DNA of 55,528 nucleotides from Bradyrhizobium vignae (GTDB taxonomy: Bacteria > Pseudomonadota > Alphaproteobacteria > Rhizobiales > Xanthobacteraceae). The notes beneath the pieces are model-generated. The model did no database searches, was not told where the DNA came from, and saw only the letters and a program-made list of their open reading frames with translations. The number at the start of each line of letters is the position of its first letter. The stretch's first letter is position 1. Where the stretch lies: contig NZ_RDQF01000053.1 of NCBI RefSeq assembly GCF_004114425.1, positions 1-55,528 on the forward strand, in the 5' to 3' direction. Of this stretch, positions 9,284 through 19,300 are shown piece by piece. The translations under genes and the position numbers were made by a program.

Positions 9284-12200
9284 TTATACTGCCATCATCC
9301 GCGGCAGGGTGATCGTGAACTCAGTACATGCTCCCGGCTCCGTTACGAAGGCGATCCTGCCGCCGTGTTGTTTGACGATGATGTCGTGGCTCATCGAAAG
9401 CCCCAGCCCGGTGCCTTCGCCGGGGGGCTTGGTCGTAAAGAAAGGGCTGAAGATCTTCGCTTTGGCCTCCTCCGGAATCCCGACGCCATTGTCGCGGATC
9501 CTAATCTCTACTTCGTTTGCCAGAGCTCTCGTGGTGGCGCTCAATGTCGGCTCGAAATCAGCGTCGGCAGCTTCCTTACGCTTGTGAGCCGCATAGATGC
9601 CATTGGAGATCAGGTTGAGGAGCACCCGCCTGATCTGCTGCGGATAAAGCTCCGCTGTTCCGGCGTTCGGGTCGAGGTCGCGTTTAAGTGTGATGCTAAA
9701 ATCGGATTTCTCCGCGCGGGCGCCGTGATAGGCTAGGTTGAGGCTTTCCTCGACAATTGCATTGATGTCGGTCGGGCGACGTTCGCCGGCCCCCTCGCGG
9801 GAATGCAGCAACATGTTCTTGACGATGGAATCGGCGCGTTTGCCGTGCTGGACGACCTTGTCGAGGTTGCCCTTCAGCATGCGGGCAAGCTCGTCTACGT
9901 CTGCGCGGATCTTCTCATCGAGTTCCGCCTTTCCGAGCAGCTCGTTGAGCTCGCCGATCAATTCGGCGGACAGAGAAGAGAAATTGTTGATGAAATTGAG
10001 TGGGTTCTTGATCTCGTGCGCGATGCCGGCAGTGAGCTGGCCGAGGGATGCGAGCTTCTCGGTCTGCACCAGGCGGTCTTGGGCGGCGCGCAATTCATCG
10101 AGGGATTTGGCTAGTTCCCGGGTGCGAGCTTGAACCTCCTCGAACAAGCGGACGTTGCCAAGCGCGATCACCGCCTGATCGGCGAAGGTCTGCAGGAGCG
10201 TGACCTGCTTGTCACTGAAGGGCTGCACCTGGGTGCGGCGAAGTACGATCGCACCAATGCTGCCACCTTCGCTTAGCATCGGCACGGCGAGAAGGGTCCG
10301 GCAACCATCCTGTCGTGACATCGCCTGCGCAATAGGAAAGTTGACGCCTTCGTCCGAGAGGACGTCATGCAAGTGTATCGGCACCCGCTCGGCAATTGCG
10401 AGACCCGACACGGAGGTGCGGTCGTCGGTCCACGTCTGAGTTCCCATTCCGATCGGTCCGTGATGCGCGCGAACGACGAGATCCTGGTCCTCCTTCAGAA
10501 CTACCACCGAATCATAGGCATCACAGAGCTCGCCGGCGCTCTCGACGATGGTGCGCAAGACGGGCTCAACATCGGTCGGCGACGAGGCGATCACCTTGAG
10601 AATGTTGGCACTTCCGGTCTGATAGGTTAGCGCCTCGGAGAGGTCGCGCGTCTTCGCCTGCACTTGTTCAAATAATTTGACGTTCTCGATCGCGATCACC
10701 GCTTGATCGGCGAACGTCGCTACCAGTTCGATCTGCTTGTCCTCGAAAGACCCGGCGGCGAAGCGAAACAGGTTGATGACACCGAAGGCGTGCCCCTCCC
10801 GGACGAGCGGCACACCAAGCGCGGCCCGCATGCCGATGAGCCTTTGTGCTTGCGGGCGATTGAAGTCGGGATCAGCGAGTAAATCCGGGACGTGAACGGG
10901 ACGGCCATCAAGAATAGTTCGGCCGAAAATCGAGCCGCGGTCTGCCTTCGTCGTGTAGGTCTGGAAATGCTCGATCCACTCGGGTTTGCAGCCATAGGCG
11001 GCGGCGAGCCGGTAATTTCCCTCGTGCTCGTAACGGATCGTTCCAATCTCGGCGTCGCACAGCCGACAGGCTGACGAAAGCAGGGCATCCAGCACGGTCC
11101 GCAGATCGAACGCCGAGCGACTGATCACCTTGAGTACATCGGCGGTCGCGGTCTGCCGCTGCAAGGCCTCGCTTAACTCATGCGTCCTGAATCGAACCTG
11201 CTGGAACAGACGCGCGTTCTCGATAGCGATCACTGCCTGGTCGGCGAAGGTTTGCAGCAACTGCACGTGGTGATCTATGAACGATCCCGCTTCGAGCCGC
11301 GTCACGCTGATTAGGCCGATCGGCACATTATTGCTCATCAGCGGCGCGAGCAGCATGCTGCGGAAGCCACGTGCCCGAGCGATCTGCTTGATCTGGGAGT
11401 CTGGAAGCGTCTCGACATCGCCAATCTGAACCGGTTTGCCGGCCTGTGCGAGCCTGAACGGCTCGAAGCGGGCGACAGGAGTCGGAAATCCGGCCTTCAG
11501 CACCTTGTCGGCGGCCGAGCTAGTCGGCGTGAAGGCCGCAAGGTGCGCAATGTCGTCGACGAAGCGGAAAACCGCCGTCGAAAAGCCGCCGATCAGCTGC
11601 TTGGCGCTGCTCGCGATGGCGTCGAACACCGGCTGTACGTCGGACGGCGAGGAGGCAATCACCTTCAGGATGTCGGCAGTGGCGGTCTGCCGCTCCAGCG
11701 TTTCCCTGGTCTCGTTGAACAGGCGCGCATTCTCGAGCGCCATCGCTGCCTGGCCGGCAAAGCCCTGCAGCAGCACGAGCTCATCATCGGAGAACGGATC
11801 GAGCCGGTCGCGACAGACGATCAGAGCGCCGATCGCTTTGCCCTGGATACGCAGCGGCGTGCCGCACATGGTCCGGGTGCCGGCGGCCTTGGCGTGCGGC
11901 AGGCCGGGAAACTCGGCTAGATCGGGATTGAGATCGTCGAGATCCGGCACGTGGATTTGCCGGTTTCGACCGACCACCGCGCCGGGCATGTTGCGGTCGC
12001 CCGCGTTGACAGCGCTCGGCGGCAAGCCCGCGCGGAGGAGCTCGTCGCTCGCGCCGTACCGGAAGGCCTTGCCGCATTCGCCGTTCTCGGCAAGCTGGAT
12101 CCAGACGCTGGAGGCCCCGATCAGCCGAACGGTAGTCTCCGCTATCTGTTCCAGAGCTGAGTCGGCGTCACCGGAGGTGCTCGCAATCATTGCCAGGATA

Positions 12201-12352
12201 TCTGCGCTGGCTCTTTGGCAGTCCCGCGATTTTGCAAGCTCGCGCTGCAGGTGTTCGATCTCGACCGCGCTCGACTGGTTCTTCTGTTCTAGCTCGGCGA
12301 TCCTGCGCGCAAGATCGGCGTCTTGAGACAGCCTGGTCATCGATAAATCCAT
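9284..12352 (-). CDS. Multi-GAF sensor histidine kinase
   Basis: A 1022-residue soluble histidine kinase. After an N-terminal coiled coil (about 8-45) come four GAF domains at roughly 50-200, 230-380, 415-560 and 590-745. They are separated by helical linkers with repeated phrases such as TFADQAVIAIENARLF. The dimerisation/phosphoacceptor helix carries LTAGIAHEIKNPLNF with the phosphorylated His at 779. The ATP-binding domain shows an N box (NLISNGIYAA), a G1 box (DNGVGIP) and a G2 box (GEGTGLGLS). There are no transmembrane segments and no receiver domain, so it senses an intracellular signal and must phosphorylate a separate response regulator, none of which is encoded nearby. The first ATG is used; a second lies at 12340. 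Ligands of the GAF domains are unknown. Confidence 0.9.
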   Translation of the reverse strand: MDLSMTRLSQDADLARRIAELEQKNQSSAVEIEHLQRELAKSRDCQRASADILAMIASTSGDADSALEQIAETTVRLIGASSVWIQLAENGECGKAFRYGASDELLRAGLPPSAVNAGDRNMPGAVVGRNRQIHVPDLDDLNPDLAEFPGLPHAKAAGTRTMCGTPLRIQGKAIGALIVCRDRLDPFSDDELVLLQGFAGQAAMALENARLFNETRETLERQTATADILKVIASSPSDVQPVFDAIASSAKQLIGGFSTAVFRFVDDIAHLAAFTPTSSAADKVLKAGFPTPVARFEPFRLAQAGKPVQIGDVETLPDSQIKQIARARGFRSMLLAPLMSNNVPIGLISVTRLEAGSFIDHHVQLLQTFADQAVIAIENARLFQQVRFRTHELSEALQRQTATADVLKVISRSAFDLRTVLDALLSSACRLCDAEIGTIRYEHEGNYRLAAAYGCKPEWIEHFQTYTTKADRGSIFGRTILDGRPVHVPDLLADPDFNRPQAQRLIGMRAALGVPLVREGHAFGVINLFRFAAGSFEDKQIELVATFADQAVIAIENVKLFEQVQAKTRDLSEALTYQTGSANILKVIASSPTDVEPVLRTIVESAGELCDAYDSVVVLKEDQDLVVRAHHGPIGMGTQTWTDDRTSVSGLAIAERVPIHLHDVLSDEGVNFPIAQAMSRQDGCRTLLAVPMLSEGGSIGAIVLRRTQVQPFSDKQVTLLQTFADQAVIALGNVRLFEEVQARTRELAKSLDELRAAQDRLVQTEKLASLGQLTAGIAHEIKNPLNFINNFSSLSAELIGELNELLGKAELDEKIRADVDELARMLKGNLDKVVQHGKRADSIVKNMLLHSREGAGERRPTDINAIVEESLNLAYHGARAEKSDFSITLKRDLDPNAGTAELYPQQIRRVLLNLISNGIYAAHKRKEAADADFEPTLSATTRALANEVEIRIRDNGVGIPEEAKAKIFSPFFTTKPPGEGTGLGLSMSHDIIVKQHGGRIAFVTEPGACTEFTITLPRMMAV

Positions 12353-12616
12353 ATCGCCCAGCGCCCGCCGGCGCCGCGCTAAATTATCTAAAAACCCAAT
12401 TACTCCGCGGTCAAGCTAAGCCGGCCAGCGATATCGTTGCAGATACTGGAACAAACGATCGAGTACCCTTCAGTTCCGGGCCACCACGTTCCAAGTCCGC
12501 TCAGTGTCAAATTGCGAAGAACTCAAGATGAGCAAATCTAGGCCGCCAAGTGGCAATGAGCGAGCCTCCGTCAGACGAGGCGTTACGTCGCTGGTGGGCC
12601 AGAAGCCGACCACGTT

Positions 12617-13510
12617 TCAGTTAACCCGTTGACGTGCCCGCACGATATGGGCACCAGGTCCGAGCGCGATGCCTCGCCTTAGGACTCCGTAATAGTGCTG
12701 GGCTATTTCGCTGGCACCGAGATCTTCCACTACGTTAAACCCCACGCCGTGCAGCAAGTGGTGCAACTCGATCGGCTCGAACAGGCTGAGCCAAGGCTCA
12801 CCTCGCGCGGCCGCCCTTTCTGCAGTTGCCACAATGCTGGCGCGGCGCTCAGCAGGATAATTCTCAAACGGTTCGGCATAATCGAAAACGACAGCAGCTT
12901 GTGGTAGCTCGGATATGAACTTCAAGGTGCACCAGACCGCATGCTTTGTCAGATATGGTACAACGCCAAGCCATTGAAAAAAAGCTGGCTCGTCCACCAT
13001 GAAACCGACTCTCGTTAGACCTTCTGCCAGACTTTCTCGTTCAAAATCGATGGGCGCGAAGACAAGCGACGGCGGCTCGGACAGGCCCGCGGCCTTTATC
13101 CGATCGCGTTTCCATACCTGCGTTGCAGGGTAGTCGACCTCGAAAACACGAAGGCCTAAATCAGCATAGGGATTTCGCAAGGAGAATGTGTCGAGACCAG
13201 CACCCAGTACCACGACCTGACGTACGCCACGTGCAACGCAGTTTGCTATTGTGTCTTCGGAGAACCGGCTGCGTGCGGCTATGAATAAGCGCATTGGGCG
13301 CACGGAATCATCTCTTGCGATCTCGCTCAAGGACGCCGCCGTCTCCGGGTCTAGTATTCTCAGCGCAAACTGATCCTTGAAAACTGCCCCGCGTTCCAAG
13401 GTTTGGTGAATGGCGCGGTAAGCAGCTGCCCGCCGAGCGGTTTGACTTGGTTGTCCATCACGCATGACAATTTCGCCAGTCGTTTGGTGCTGGAACGCGC
13501 CTTGTAGCAT
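12617..13510 (-). CDS. Class I SAM-dependent methyltransferase (TIGR00027/LCM-like)
   Basis: A 297-residue protein of the leucine-carboxyl-methyltransferase-like family. The SAM-binding segment is GVRQVVVLGAGLDTFSLR, where GAGLDT is the characteristic glycine-rich loop. It is followed by the acidic strand end FEVDYPATQVWKRDRI, which matches the usual VDxPxxxxxKxxxL motif. Further signatures are FAPIDFE and FFQWLGVVPYL, similar to the WEGxxxYL motif of the family. It is probably a cytosolic methyltransferase of unknown substrate; many relatives sit near secondary-metabolism genes, but none is seen here. The start could instead be the ATG at 13465 (MRDGQPSQTARR), since the first 15 residues look unlike the family. 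Neither has a strong ribosome site. Confidence 0.85.
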   Translation of the reverse strand: MLQGAFQHQTTGEIVMRDGQPSQTARRAAAYRAIHQTLERGAVFKDQFALRILDPETAASLSEIARDDSVRPMRLFIAARSRFSEDTIANCVARGVRQVVVLGAGLDTFSLRNPYADLGLRVFEVDYPATQVWKRDRIKAAGLSEPPSLVFAPIDFERESLAEGLTRVGFMVDEPAFFQWLGVVPYLTKHAVWCTLKFISELPQAAVVFDYAEPFENYPAERRASIVATAERAAARGEPWLSLFEPIELHHLLHGVGFNVVEDLGASEIAQHYYGVLRRGIALGPGAHIVRARQRVN

Positions 13511-13690
13511 GCCGGCGGCAAAAACTCACGTTGGCTCGCCCATCGACCTCCCAAGCGGCATCATATCGGCCCGGGGCCACGAGGTCTGCAACCTACCGTG
13601 CTAAGCTGGTGCCGCTCATGCAACCGCCCGATGGTCTAGCGCGTGTTCGCTCTTACCGCTCGGGGTGGGGGAGAATCAGCAGCGCCGCCT

Positions 13691-13895
13691 CGCAGCCACC
13701 TCGTAGGGGACGTGGTTGGCTATAGCCGACCGATGGGTCAAGACGAGCGCGGAACGCTTCGCCGGCTTAAGGTCATTCGGCAAAATCGCCGAGCATCATG
13801 GCCGTGTCGTCAAGACGACTGGAGACGGCATTGTCATCGAGTACCCAGCGCTGTAGAGGCTGTAGCCTGCGCGGTGGCCATTCAGCGAACGTCCC
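13691..13895 (+). pseudogene. Remnant of a class III adenylate cyclase
   Basis: A short stretch still reads as the start of a cyclase of the 'DVVGYSRLMG' subfamily: GDVVGYSRPMGQDERGTLRR. The following part reads correctly only in another frame (KIAEHHGRVVKTTGDGIVIE, about 13775-13853). It then returns to the first frame as AVEAVACAVAIQR. Two compensating indels have therefore occurred, and the homology stops near 13895, before the second half of the catalytic domain. The downstream sequence is a group II intron. No functional product is expected. This subfamily differs from the two intact cyclases in the window. Confidence 0.7.
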
Positions 13896-14457
13896 GGGCG
13901 TACTCTGAAAGCGTGCACTTGGTGCCGGAATCAGGAGTAACACCGGGCAACGACCGCTTCGGGTGTGCGCCGTGAAAAGGCGGCGCTTTCCAGTGGGTGC
14001 AAGTCCCACCCGGCAAACGCTCCAGCCGGAAGCAATCGGAGCAGTCATGGAGGTAACGAAGTGGCTGAAGCCTTCGATTAGCGTGTCACGAATTGGTGAC
14101 AGCGCGAGTGTGCAGGCCGTAACGCGAGTGAACGCCGAGCAAGCCTCGAAAAGGACGATGCGCAGGCCGACCCGACGACCCTTTCGGGGAAGGCTGATAC
14201 GGCTGGGGGATTGAGCGAAGTAGTACGCCCAGCCGCTGCGCCGGGGTAGTGGCGACAGCATGTACACAAGGAAAGCGTACGCAACACGGGAGGCCCTACG
14301 ACGTGGTCAGGGATGATCAACCGGACGCCCGCGAGGGACAGGCCGGGCGCCGTGGGGATGCGGAGAGGTTCGTAATACCGCTGAAGCCGGGTAACGCCGG
14401 GGGAGGGAAGGGACCTCAGTTCAAGACGAACGCAAGACGTAGTGAGGGACCTGGGGA

Positions 14458-15789
14458 TTGGGCAACCTATCAACTCCGAAGAGTGTTCAGAAACTGCAGA
14501 CGGCGTTGCACGCGAAAGCGAAGGCAGAAGCCGGCTACCGCTTTTATGCCCTGTACGACAAGATCAGCCGGGAAGACATCTTGGCCCATGCCTATGCCCA
14601 ATGCCGCTCCAACAAGGGCGCACCGGGGGTGGATGGTCAGGACTTCGCGGACATTGAAGCGTATGGGGTGCAGCGGTGGCTTGGCGAACTGGCGCTTGCG
14701 CTCAGGCAGGAGACGTATCGACCGGACCCTATCAGAAGAGTGTACATCCCGAAGGCCAATGGCAAACTCAGGCCATTGGGCATCTCAACCTTGCGCGATC
14801 GGGTCTGCATGACGGCAGCGATGCTGGTGCTGGAACCGATCTTCGAAGCCGACCTTCCACCCGAACAGTACGCGTACCGTCCTAGGCGAAATGCTCAACA
14901 GGCGGTGGTCGAGGTGGAAGGGCTGCTGTTCCGTGGTCACCCGGAAGTCGTCGACGCCGACCTCGCGGACTACTTCGGGAGCATTCCGCATGCCGAACTT
15001 CTCAAGTCGGTGGCGCGCCGGATCGTGGATCGGCGCGTGCTGCATCTGATCAAGATGTGGCTGGAATGCCCTGTGGAAGAAACCGACGATCAAGGAAGGA
15101 AGACACGCACGACCGAAGCCCGGGACAACCGGCGCGGCATCCCGCAAGGTTCACCCATCTCGCCACTGCTGGCTAACCTGTACATGCGCCGGTTTGTGCT
15201 GGGATGGAAGATGCTCGGTCTCGAGCGAAGCCTCGGCACTCGCATCGTGACCTATGCCGACGATCTCGTGATCCTATGCCGGCGGGGCAAAGCCGAAGAG
15301 GCCTTGTCGCGACTGCACGAGATCATGGGCAAGCTGAAGCTGACGGTCAACGAGGACAAGACACGAATCTGCAAGGTGCCGGAAGAGGAGTTCGACTTCC
15401 TGGGATACTCGTTCGGACGGATGTACTCAGCGAGAACCGGCCAGGCGCGCCTGGGGTACCGGCCATCGAAGAAAAGCATCAAGCGTATGGTTGAGCAAAT
15501 CCATGCGCTGACGGACCGAACGGGGACGTGGCAAGACACCACAGAGTTGGTGGCGAAGTTGAACCGCACGCTGCGCGGATGGGCGAACTACTTCAATGTA
15601 GGCACCGTCACCAAGGCGTATCGGGCGATCGACAACTACACCGCTGTGCGGTTGCGCCGGTGGTTGCGCATCAAACACAAGGTCAGGCGACGCAAGGGCG
15701 GGACCTATCCACTCTCGCACCTTTACGGGCACTTCGGGCTCGTACGTCTCACCGCACTTGGGCGCGACGTGCCGTGGGCGAAGGCGTGA
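14458..15789 (+). CDS. ltrA: Group II intron reverse transcriptase/maturase
   Basis: The 443-residue intron-encoded protein. The reverse transcriptase core shows GAPGVDG (about 54-60), the RPLGIST block, GIPQGSPISPLLAN (about 227-240) and the active-site YADD at 266-269. A maturase (X) domain follows, with the typical RTLRGWANYF phrase. It ends in LYGHFGLVRL...VPWAKA with no HNH endonuclease domain after it, so retrohoming would use the endonuclease-free route. The start is uncertain: TTG at 14458 gives a normal N-terminus, but no clear ribosome site is seen. It is intact, with no frameshift, so the element may still be active. Confidence 0.93.
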   Translation: MGNLSTPKSVQKLQTALHAKAKAEAGYRFYALYDKISREDILAHAYAQCRSNKGAPGVDGQDFADIEAYGVQRWLGELALALRQETYRPDPIRRVYIPKANGKLRPLGISTLRDRVCMTAAMLVLEPIFEADLPPEQYAYRPRRNAQQAVVEVEGLLFRGHPEVVDADLADYFGSIPHAELLKSVARRIVDRRVLHLIKMWLECPVEETDDQGRKTRTTEARDNRRGIPQGSPISPLLANLYMRRFVLGWKMLGLERSLGTRIVTYADDLVILCRRGKAEEALSRLHEIMGKLKLTVNEDKTRICKVPEEEFDFLGYSFGRMYSARTGQARLGYRPSKKSIKRMVEQIHALTDRTGTWQDTTELVAKLNRTLRGWANYFNVGTVTKAYRAIDNYTAVRLRRWLRIKHKVRRRKGGTYPLSHLYGHFGLVRLTALGRDVPWAKA

Positions 15790-15801
15790 GGCCTTGTCGG
15801 A

Positions 15802-15834
15802 GAGCCGGATGCGGAAGATCTGCCTGTCCGGTTC
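15802..15834 (+). ncRNA. Group II intron domain V
   Basis: A 33-base hairpin with outer stem GAGCCGG/CCGGTTC, containing the G-U pairs usual for domain V, the AGC catalytic triad at its 5' side, and an inner GCGGA...TGCC part. It lies 12 bases after the reverse transcriptase stop codon, where domain V is expected. Confidence 0.8.
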
Positions 15835-15873
15835 GACGAGCGGGATGTGGAAACGGAGTCACGGCTACACCAC

Positions 15874-16375
15874 TAAGGCACCGCCAGACGAAGGGCGGCA
15901 ACAGATATGTGCAGCCTAAAGCCACCGCGCCACATCTCGACTCCACCAAAAGAGCCGGTTTGAACGGCGCCGTGTCACTTCCGGTGTGCCCCGATCAGCA
16001 GACCATATCTGCGCCAAACCGAACTTCGCCATCGAGCCACAAGCGGAAGTATCCCAACCGCGCAAGTCTAGTCCTGTCTACTTCCAGAATCGGACACACA
16101 TTCCAGCTCGGCTCCGAGCTCTCAAGCGTATGGGTCGATGCTTCAGGTGAGAAGCAAGTTGGCATCGACCGACGCTGGCGCAAATGGACGAGAATGTCAT
16201 AAGCCGAACGCTTGCTCATCAGGGCATGCGAAGAGCTGCAAATCGCTCGGTTAGAACCGTGGCTATGCGTCGGCGTTTTGGCACCGAACGAGCAATTGCG
16301 CTCGTCGTGGCTTGATAAGTCGCTTCGCATGTCGAGCAAACGTGCTATTATCACGACAGAAGCCGTAGGTTCGCC
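15874..16375. other. Intergenic between intron and second cyclase
   Basis: Holds a possible but unsupported 74-residue minus-strand frame (15995-16219) and, near 16255-16330, degenerate intergenic-repeat-like sequence. The promoter of the cyclase gene at 16376 should lie here, but no clear motif was found. Confidence 0.4.
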
Positions 16376-19300
16376 ATGACAGCTATTGCGGAATGGTTGG
16401 CATCGATAGGCTTGAGTGAGTACGCGGGGCGTTTCGCCGAGAACGCTATTGATCTTTCGGTCCTGGGCGATCTTACAGAGCAGGACCTGAAGGACCTTGG
16501 CGTCTTGCTGGGACATCGGCGCAAGATGCTTCGTGCGATTGCCGAACTTCGGGGCGATGTTCCTCCGGCAGCTCCGACAGGGAGCAAGAAGGTACCGCGG
16601 GAGGGCGCCGAGCGCCGTCAGCTCACGGTGATGTTTTGCGATCTAGTGGGCTCGTCTGCACTCTCGGTCCGCCTTGATCCCGAGGACCTGCGAGCGGTAA
16701 TCGGCGCCTACCACGCTTGCATCGCTGAGATTATAACCAAATCTGAGGGGATCATCGCCCGGTATATGGGGGACGGCGTTCTTGCCTATTTCGGCTTTCC
16801 CCAGGCACACGAGGATGATGCCGAGCAGGCGATCCGAGCCGGGTTGGCGTTGGTAGATGCCGTCGCTAACCTGAAAACAGAAGCCGGCGCGGTGCTCCAG
16901 GTTCGCGTTGGCATCGCTACCGGAATGGTTGTAGTAGGCGAGTTGATTGGCGAAGGCGCTGCCAAGGAACAGGGGGTAATTGGTGAGACGCCGAATTTGG
17001 CCGCACGCCTGCAGGCGCTCGCAATGCCGGGCACAGTCCTGATCTGTGAGAGTACGCGTCGACTCACGGAGGGACAATTCGAATACCGCAATGTCGGCCC
17101 GGCTATACTCAAAGGATGGGTAGAACCGCTACCGGCTTGGGAGGTGTTGGGAACGAGTGGGGTGGAAAGCCGTTTCCAGGCGCTGCACCAGACCCGATTG
17201 ACCCCCCCAATCGGGCGTGACGAGGAGATAGATCTGCTGTTACGTCGCTGGCACAACGCCACGCGTGGTGAGGGCAGCGCTGTCGTGCTCACCGGAGAGC
17301 CGGGCATCGGAAAGTCGCACATCGCACAAGCGCTCGAAGAACGACTCAAGGAAACCGAACCGCACGTCACGCTGCGCCTCTTCTGCTCGGCGCACCACAC
17401 TAACAGCGCGCTGTACCCGTTCATACGCCAACTCGAACGAGCCGCGCGTTTCGAGCGAACCGACTCGCCAGATGTGAAATTCGTCAAGCTCCAGGCTTTG
17501 CTGGCGCAATCCGGTGCTGCCGCAGACCAGATAGTACCACCTTTGGCAAACCTCCTATCCGTGCCTGCCGGTGATCGCTATCAGCTGCCAGATCTGAACC
17601 CACACAAGCGGAAGGAGATCACACTGGCGGCGCTTCTGATGCAGCTCAATACACTCGCGGCACGTCAGCCCGTCTTCATTGCCTTTGAGGATGCTCATTG
17701 GGCCGATCCTACGTCGCTTGAGCTCTTGACGCTTACACTGGAACGAGTACCGCAGCTTCGGGCGCTGGTGCTCATCACCGCGAGGCCGGACTTCATGCCC
17801 CCTTGGCCGGGTCATGCGCATGTGACGACGGTTTCGCTCACCCGCCTGAACCGACGCAACGGTGCAGCACTGATCGAGCGCGTTACGGCCGGCAAGACAC
17901 TCCCAAAAGAGGTCACGGACCAGATCCTCGCTCGTACGGACGGCATACCCCTCTTCGTCGAGGAACTAACCAAGACGGTGCTCGAAACAGGCTTGTTGCA
18001 CGAGCAAGACGATCATTATGTCCTCAGCCGGCCACTGCCTCCGATGGCGATTCCGACGACATTACACGCGTCTCTCATGGCAAGGCTCGATCGGTTGGCC
18101 CCGGTGAGGGAGGTGGCTCAGATTGGCGCTGTGGTGGGTCGCGAGTTCTCCTACGAACTGCTGAGCATAGTCGCTGGATTGCCCAGAGAGAGACTTGACG
18201 AGGCGCTTGGTCAGTTGGTTCGATCAGAGCTGATATTTTGCCGAGGCGAGATACCCCGGGCGGTTTACACCTTTAAACATGCGCTCGTGCGAGATGCTGC
18301 CTATTCGGGACTTCTGAAGAGCCGGCGCGCGGCGCTGCATGCCATGATTGCGGATGCCTTCGAGCGGCATTTCCTGGAAATCGTGGAAGCTCAACCGGAA
18401 ACAATCGCGCATCATCTAACCGAGGCGGGACTGTTTGAAAAGGCGACGGGATATTGGCTGCTGGCAGGCAGGAAAGCCGCCATGCGCTCCGCCAACCTCG
18501 AGGCCATTGCTCAGTTGGAGCGGGGTATCGAGACCACTATCCACTTGGCCGATGGTGAACGAAAGGACAGGTTGGAGCTTGATTTTGCAGTCGCGCTGGG
18601 ACCCTGCCTGATCGCTACCCAGGGGCCCGCTTCCAACAAAGCGGTGGCAACCTTCGCTCGCGCGCGGGAGCTGTGCGAGCGCCTCCGAGATCCCCCTGAA
18701 CAATTGCAGATTATGTTCTGGTTGACTACCGCGAGCGTCATTCGCGGCGAGTTGCCGGTTGCCCAGGAAACGATCGCGGCACTGCTTCATCTCACCGAGA
18801 CGCGCGGCGATCGGCCAGCGCTGCTCAATGCGACCCGCGGTCAGGCCATGATTCGCCTTTTCATGGGACGTCTCACCGATGCCCGTGAAGCTATCGAGCG
18901 CGCGGTTGCGGAGTTCGAGGCAAGCTCTGAGGATGACAGATTGGCCGCCCGAGCAGCCGGTCAGGATGCCGGAGTAGCTGACCTTGCGCTGATGTCATGG
19001 GTTCTCTGGCTGCTCGGTCACTTTGATGCAGCTAGCGCACGCATGGATGCCGCCATTCAACGCGCCGACGTCATCAATCATCCTCACTCGCAAGCGTATG
19101 CCTGCTACTATGCTTCTGTTCTCCACGCTCTTCGCGGCGAATTGTCGCGCGCGCAACGCTATGCGGACCGCTGTCGCAGCTTGTCGGAGGAGCATGGATT
19201 CCGCCAATGGCACGGGCTGGCGCAGGCCGTCCGTGGCATATGCGTGACAATGCTTGACCCCTCCTCCAGCGCCGTCGAGGAGATCCGAGCTGCAATGGAC

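Larger units (their letters stand above)
13963..15873 (+). mobile_element. Group II intron
   Basis: A self-splicing, retro-mobile intron. A GTGTGCG/GTGCGCC sequence at 13963-13969 fits the GUGYG 5' end. A structured, G+C-rich 5' region of about 490 bases follows before the reverse transcriptase frame. Just after that frame, 15802-15834 forms domain V: the 5' arm GAGCCGG pairs with CCGGTTC around a GATC-type tip, with the catalytic AGC triad in place. A domain VI-like hairpin follows (TGTGG / CTACA), which suggests a 3' end near the AC at 15873. Exact ends are uncertain by tens of bases because I could not define the exon-binding pairings. The intron lies just downstream of a decayed cyclase. 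Confidence 0.8.

Noticed and set aside
15995..16219. 74-residue minus-strand frame beside the intron
   Set aside because: Has an ATG but no ribosome site, no family resemblance and lies in degenerate intergenic DNA.
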